9,584 nt of DNA, taken from Comamonadaceae bacterium. Its GTDB lineage: Bacteria > Pseudomonadota > Gammaproteobacteria > Burkholderiales > Burkholderiaceae_C. The notes beneath the pieces were generated by a model that did not search any database, had not been told where the DNA came from, and saw only the letters and a program-made list of their open reading frames with translations. Shown piece after piece: positions 6,843 through 9,584 of this stretch (its first letter is position 1; every line of letters starts with the position of its first letter). The stretch covers positions 1 to 9,584 of the forward strand of contig CANGMW010000085.1 of assembly GCA_947454695.1 (NCBI GenBank). Direction: 5' to 3'. The translations under genes and the position numbers were made by a program.

Positions 6843-7706
6843 ATGGCACTCTACCTGATTGGCGATGTGCAGGGCTGCGACGCTGCACTGCAAAGGCTGC
6901 TGGATGAAATTTCTTTTTCAGCCAGCCGCGACACCGTGTACGTGCTGGGCGATCTGGTCAACCGCGGGCCGGACTCGGCGGGCGTGCTGCGCCGCCTGAT
7001 GCGCTATGGTGACGCCGCGCGCTGTTTGCTGGGCAACCACGACCTGCATTTGCTCGCCATGGCGCATGGCGTTCGGCGTGCCCACAAGCTCGACACGGTG
7101 GACAACATCCTCACCGCACCCGACAAAACAGACATGCTCCAGTGGCTGCGCCAGCAAGCCATGGCCCGACTCGAGTCTGTGCACGGCCTGCCGGTGCTCA
7201 TGGTGCATGCGGGGGTGCTGCCCGAGTGGACCGCCGAGCAAACGGTGGCCTTGGCCGGTGAGGTACAGGACGTCTTGCGCAGTGATGATCTGCCGGATTT
7301 TTTGCAGGCGATGTACGGCAACGAGCCCGATGCCTGGCAAGACACGCTCCAAGGCAGCGAACGCTTGCGTGTGGTGGTCAACGCCCTGACCCGGCTGCGC
7401 TTTTGCACGGTAGACGGGCGCATGGAATTCAAGACCAAGGACTCGATGGCCCAAGCCCCTGCGGGTTACCTGCCGTGGTTTGATGTGCCAGGCCGCAAAA
7501 CGGCCAACACCACCGTGGCCTTCGGGCACTGGTCTACCTTGGGGACTTTGAATCGCCCCCACTTGCTGTCGCTGGACACCGGTTGTGTGTGGGGTGGCTG
7601 TCTCACCGCAGCGCGCTTGTCAGCGCCCACTGTTGGCAACGCGCTCTCGTGCGAGCTGATTCAAGTGAAATGTGAAGCAGCCCAGGAACCGGGCCGCTCG
7701 GGCTGA
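6843..7706 (+). CDS. apaH: Bis(5'-nucleosyl)-tetraphosphatase, symmetrical (Ap4A hydrolase)
   Basis: ApaH splits diadenosine tetraphosphate symmetrically into two ADP, limiting the Ap4A alarmone and removing Np4 caps from RNA. The 287-residue protein carries the calcineurin-like metallophosphoesterase motifs: GDVQG (7-11, with Gln at a position that is His in some homologues), GDLVNRGPDS (36-45), GNHDLHLLA (64-72), MVHAGVLPEW (120-129) and FGHWSTLG (227-234). LSLDTGCVWGGCLTA (242-256) is a strong ApaH signature. The ATG at 6843 gives MALYLIGD, which aligns with the MATYLIGD start of E. coli ApaH; an ATG three codons upstream (6834) is the alternative. The frame is open much further upstream, to about 6081, but that part lies opposite the CNNM gene and is a shadow. 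Its stop is 6 bases from the convergent rhlE stop. Confidence 0.95.
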   Translation: MALYLIGDVQGCDAALQRLLDEISFSASRDTVYVLGDLVNRGPDSAGVLRRLMRYGDAARCLLGNHDLHLLAMAHGVRRAHKLDTVDNILTAPDKTDMLQWLRQQAMARLESVHGLPVLMVHAGVLPEWTAEQTVALAGEVQDVLRSDDLPDFLQAMYGNEPDAWQDTLQGSERLRVVVNALTRLRFCTVDGRMEFKTKDSMAQAPAGYLPWFDVPGRKTANTTVAFGHWSTLGTLNRPHLLSLDTGCVWGGCLTAARLSAPTVGNALSCELIQVKCEAAQEPGRSG

Positions 7707-7712
7707 GTCAGA

Positions 7713-9137
7713 TCACTCGGACTTGAACAAGGCGGCGACTTTGCGTTTGGGCTTGATGTTGGCAGACACCCGGTTGGTCGGGCGGGCGGTCGCTTCCCAG
7801 GTGGCCGGTGCGGCCGCTTCGGTCGACTCCGGGGCTTCATAGGGCTTGTCAAAGAAGGGGTCGCGTGACACCGGCGCGGGACGCGCGTAGTCGCGTTGCG
7901 GGGCGCGTTCTTCGCGGCGCGGCGCTTCATCGCGTTCAGCGTACATGCGACGGCCGTCGTTGATGCGGCCCTGGCGGCGGATGTTGGGCTGGTCTTCCTC
8001 GAACTCCACCGCTTCCAAATCAATTTTGGTTTTGATGAGTTTTTCGATGTCAGCCACCAGCCGGGCATCCTTGCCCGACACAAAGCTCACGGCCAAACCC
8101 GAAGCACCGGCGCGACCGGTGCGCCCAATGCGGTGCACATAGTCTTCGGCGTTGAAGGGCACATCAAAGTTGAACACCGCCGGCACGTCCTTGATGTCCA
8201 AGCCGCGGGCGGCCACATCGGTACAGACCAGCAAATCCACTTCGCCTTTTTTGAAGGCATCCAGTGCTTTGAGGCGCTCATCCTGGCTCTTGTCGCCATG
8301 CAAGGCCGCCGTTTTGAGGCCTTCGCGTTCCAGCGAGCGGGCCAGGCGGGCGCACCCGAGCTTGCTGTTCACAAACACAAAGGCCTGCTTCATGCCGCGC
8401 TGGCGCAGGATCTGATGCAGGGCATGGCGTTTGTCGTCTTCGCCGACGCTGTAGAAATGCTGCTCCACGGTCGAGGCGGTCGCGTTGGAGCGCGCCACTT
8501 CAATGGTGACCGGGTCTTGCAAGTAGCTGCCGGCGAGCCGTTTGATTTCGGAGGAAAACGTGGCCGAGAACAAGAGCGTGGTGCGCTGCTTGGGCAGGAA
8601 ACTCAAGATGCGCTGCAGGTCAGGCAAGAAGCCGATGTCCAGCATGCGGTCGGCTTCGTCCAGCACCACGTACTCAACTTGGTTGAGCACCGCGTTCTTG
8701 GCCTCGATGTGGTCCAACAACCTGCCTGGTGTGGCCACCAGCACCTCAACGCCTTTTTTCAACTCAATCGTCTGCGGCTTCATGTCCATGCCGCCAAACA
8801 CCACCGCACTGCGCAGGTTGGTGTACTTGGCATACAGCTTGACCTGCTGGGCAACCTGGTCGGCGAGTTCACGGGTGGGCAACAACACCAAGGCGCGCAC
8901 CGGATGGCGGGCGGGTGAGGTGGAGGTGTTTTCGTGTTTGAGCAAGCGCTGCAACAAGGGCAGGGAGAAAGCAGCCGTCTTACCGGTGCCGGTCTGGGCG
9001 GCGCCCATGACGTCGCGGCCTTGCAGCACCATTGGAATGGCCTGCGCTTGAATCGGCGTCATGCTTTCGTAGCCCATTTCGGCCACGGCTTTGGCCAGCG
9101 AGGGCGCCAGCGAGAGTTCAGAGAAGGAGGTTGTCAT
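7713..9137 (-). CDS. rhlE: DEAD-box ATP-dependent RNA helicase RhlE
   Basis: A 474-residue ATP-dependent RNA helicase that unwinds short duplexes; RhlE members act in ribosome assembly and RNA turnover in the cytoplasm. The motifs are complete: Q motif (F5 to Q30, with MTPIQAQAIP at 26-35), motif I AQTGTGKT (47-54), Ia PTRELA (87-92), Ib TPGR (136-139), II DEAD (160-163), III SAT (191-193), V ARGLD (310-314) and VI HRIGRTGR (335-342). After about residue 380 comes a charged, Arg/Pro-rich low-complexity tail, likely an RNA- or protein-binding extension, ending in IKPKRKVAALFKSE. The start MTTSFSELSLAPSLAKAV is typical, and a GAGGG sits very close upstream of the ATG. RhlE is preferred over other DEAD-box families because of the SELSLAP start and MLDIGFLPDLQRI (165-177). 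Confidence 0.93.
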   Translation of the reverse strand: MTTSFSELSLAPSLAKAVAEMGYESMTPIQAQAIPMVLQGRDVMGAAQTGTGKTAAFSLPLLQRLLKHENTSTSPARHPVRALVLLPTRELADQVAQQVKLYAKYTNLRSAVVFGGMDMKPQTIELKKGVEVLVATPGRLLDHIEAKNAVLNQVEYVVLDEADRMLDIGFLPDLQRILSFLPKQRTTLLFSATFSSEIKRLAGSYLQDPVTIEVARSNATASTVEQHFYSVGEDDKRHALHQILRQRGMKQAFVFVNSKLGCARLARSLEREGLKTAALHGDKSQDERLKALDAFKKGEVDLLVCTDVAARGLDIKDVPAVFNFDVPFNAEDYVHRIGRTGRAGASGLAVSFVSGKDARLVADIEKLIKTKIDLEAVEFEEDQPNIRRQGRINDGRRMYAERDEAPRREERAPQRDYARPAPVSRDPFFDKPYEAPESTEAAAPATWEATARPTNRVSANIKPKRKVAALFKSE

Positions 9138-9204
9138 TACCCTCTATTGTCGCATTTTGAGGTGACAGGTCGTTTTGGGGTCCATTCCACGCCACAGAGG
9201 ATGA

Positions 9205-9281
9205 GGCGTGCTTGGGGGTATGCCGGGTTCCTCATGGTGCGGGCACGCACAAATCGTCACCCGGCACACCCCCAGCACGCC
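9205..9281. repeat. Long inverted repeat with nested inner hairpin
   Basis: The left arm 9205-9228 (begins GGCGTGCT, ends GCCGGGT) is complementary to the right arm 9259-9281 (begins ACCCGGC, ends AGCACGCC), with one extra base and one mismatch over 23-24 bases. The 30-base loop contains its own hairpin, GTGCG (9237-9241), GGCA loop, CGCAC (9246-9250). No T-run follows on either strand, so it is not a classical intrinsic terminator. It lies 68-144 bases upstream of the rhlE start, so it could be a structured mRNA leader, a cruciform or a small intergenic repeat element. Confidence 0.7.
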
Positions 9282-9390
9282 GTGAAGGCCTTTGGCCCGC
9301 GATGCCCTCGAAGAGAGAAACAAGCCCAGTCAGATGGAAGCTAAGCGCCAATTCACCAGAGAGATCCGGGTGTGGCTGGGGCGGAACGCC

Positions 9391-9423
9391 GATCTCATGC
9401 GCCTGGCGCATCATGAGGCGATC
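9391..9423. repeat. Imperfect inverted repeat around ATGCGCC-T-GGCGCAT
   Basis: ATGCGCC (9397-9403) and GGCGCAT (9405-9411) are exact reverse complements around a single T. The pairing extends outward as CTC with GAG and GAT with ATC if two three-base bulges (CAT and GCG) are allowed on the right arm. Overlapping this, CTCATG (9394-9399) also pairs with CATGAG (9412-9417). Confidence 0.5.
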
Positions 9424-9441
9424 AGACCCAGCCGCACCCGG

Positions 9442-9465
9442 GCCGGTCTGGCCGGCCAGACCGGC
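9442..9465. repeat. Perfect 24-base palindrome
   Basis: GCCGGTCTGGCC followed directly by its exact reverse complement GGCCAGACCGGC; all 12 pairs match with no spacer. It lies 60 bases beyond the stop of the minus-strand reading frame ending at 9526, so as RNA it could form a very stable 3' hairpin, but no T-run follows. A binding site for a dimeric protein is the alternative. Confidence 0.75.
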
Positions 9466-9525
9466 GCGACACCATCAACCCAAAGAAAATCAGGTCTTCG
9501 GCAAAGTCACGCCACGCTGACCCTG

Positions 9526-9584
9526 TTATTTGCCGACACGTTCCTTGTAGCTGTTTTCGCACACATCGTCGGGGTCGCTCTCAA
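9526..9584 (-). CDS. Possible C-terminus of an unidentified protein, partial
   Basis: Reading in from the window edge on the minus strand, one frame gives ESDPDDVCENSYKERVGK followed by TAA. Most codons end in G or C, as in the neighbouring genes, and the charged composition looks like a real protein end. I do not recognise the protein. The plus strand is also open across this stretch (from an ATG at 9334), so the strand is not settled. If real, this gene is in line with rhlE, with about 390 non-coding bases between them. Confidence 0.45.
   Translation of the reverse strand, partial: ESDPDDVCENSYKERVGK

Larger units (their letters stand above)
9138..9525. other. Palindrome-rich intergenic region upstream of rhlE
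   Basis: About 390 bases in which I support no gene. It contains three separate inverted repeats (9205-9281, 9391-9423, 9442-9465), listed individually. The part next to rhlE (9138-9200) must hold its ribosome site and probably its promoter, but I see no convincing -35/-10 pair. Open frames on the plus strand here have no ribosome site and no recognisable product. Confidence 0.5.

Noticed and set aside
6819..6893. 25-codon N-terminal extension of the CNNM protein
   Set aside because: The extra residues (MQCSVAALHIANQ...) do not resemble the family, which starts at the hydrophobic MEFLLIVF segment, and they overlap apaH.
7707..7712. Bidirectional terminator between convergent apaH and rhlE
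   Set aside because: Only 6 bases separate the stops, and no hairpin with a T-run is visible around them.
7896..8918. 340-codon open frame on the plus strand, opposite rhlE
   Set aside because: It is antisense to a complete DEAD-box helicase with all motifs in place, and its translation has no recognisable domain.
9212..9520. Short plus-strand frame in the region upstream of rhlE
   Set aside because: It has no ribosome site, a Pro/Arg/Ser-rich low-information translation, and overlaps inverted repeats.

Overview
The window is GC-rich proteobacterial DNA. The close similarity of AhpC and AhpF to the enterobacterial proteins, the CNNM-family protein, ApaH with a GDVQG motif, and RhlE all fit a betaproteobacterium. 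Burkholderiales, possibly Comamonadaceae, is my best guess; it is inferred from protein character and not from a database search.

Layout. (1) Positions 1-3086, + strand: the 3' part of a very large secreted RTX-type protein. In order it carries N-terminal VSDS-type repeats, a choice-of-anchor L domain, three blocks of glycine/aspartate-rich calcium-binding repeats, and a C-terminal region typical of type I secretion substrates. Its start lies outside the window. (2) Positions 3106-5358, - strand: the peroxide-detoxifying pair ahpC-ahpF, transcribed ahpC first. A stem-loop lies between the two genes, and an AT-rich promoter region with ATAG/CTAT elements (candidate OxyR sites) lies in front of ahpC. 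(3) Positions 5517-6818, - strand: a CNNM/CorC-type membrane protein with DUF21, two CBS domains and a CorC_HlyC domain. (4) Positions 6843-7706, + strand: apaH, diadenosine tetraphosphatase, divergent from the CNNM gene with only 24 bases between the two starts. (5) Positions 7713-9137, - strand: rhlE, a DEAD-box RNA helicase, convergent with apaH across a 6-base gap. (6) Positions 9138-9525: a non-coding stretch with three separate inverted repeats, followed by what looks like the last 18 codons of another minus-strand gene running off the window.

Functionally this is mostly housekeeping and stress-response chromosome: peroxide reduction (AhpC with its NADH-dependent reductase AhpF), alarmone Ap4A removal (ApaH), RNA remodelling (RhlE) and a membrane protein possibly linked to Mg2+ or Co2+ homeostasis. 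A large secreted adhesin-like gene abuts it. I found no mobile element, CRISPR array, tRNA or rRNA. I did not find a convincing new multi-gene system. The least explained parts are the architecture of the RTX protein and the palindrome-rich region upstream of rhlE.
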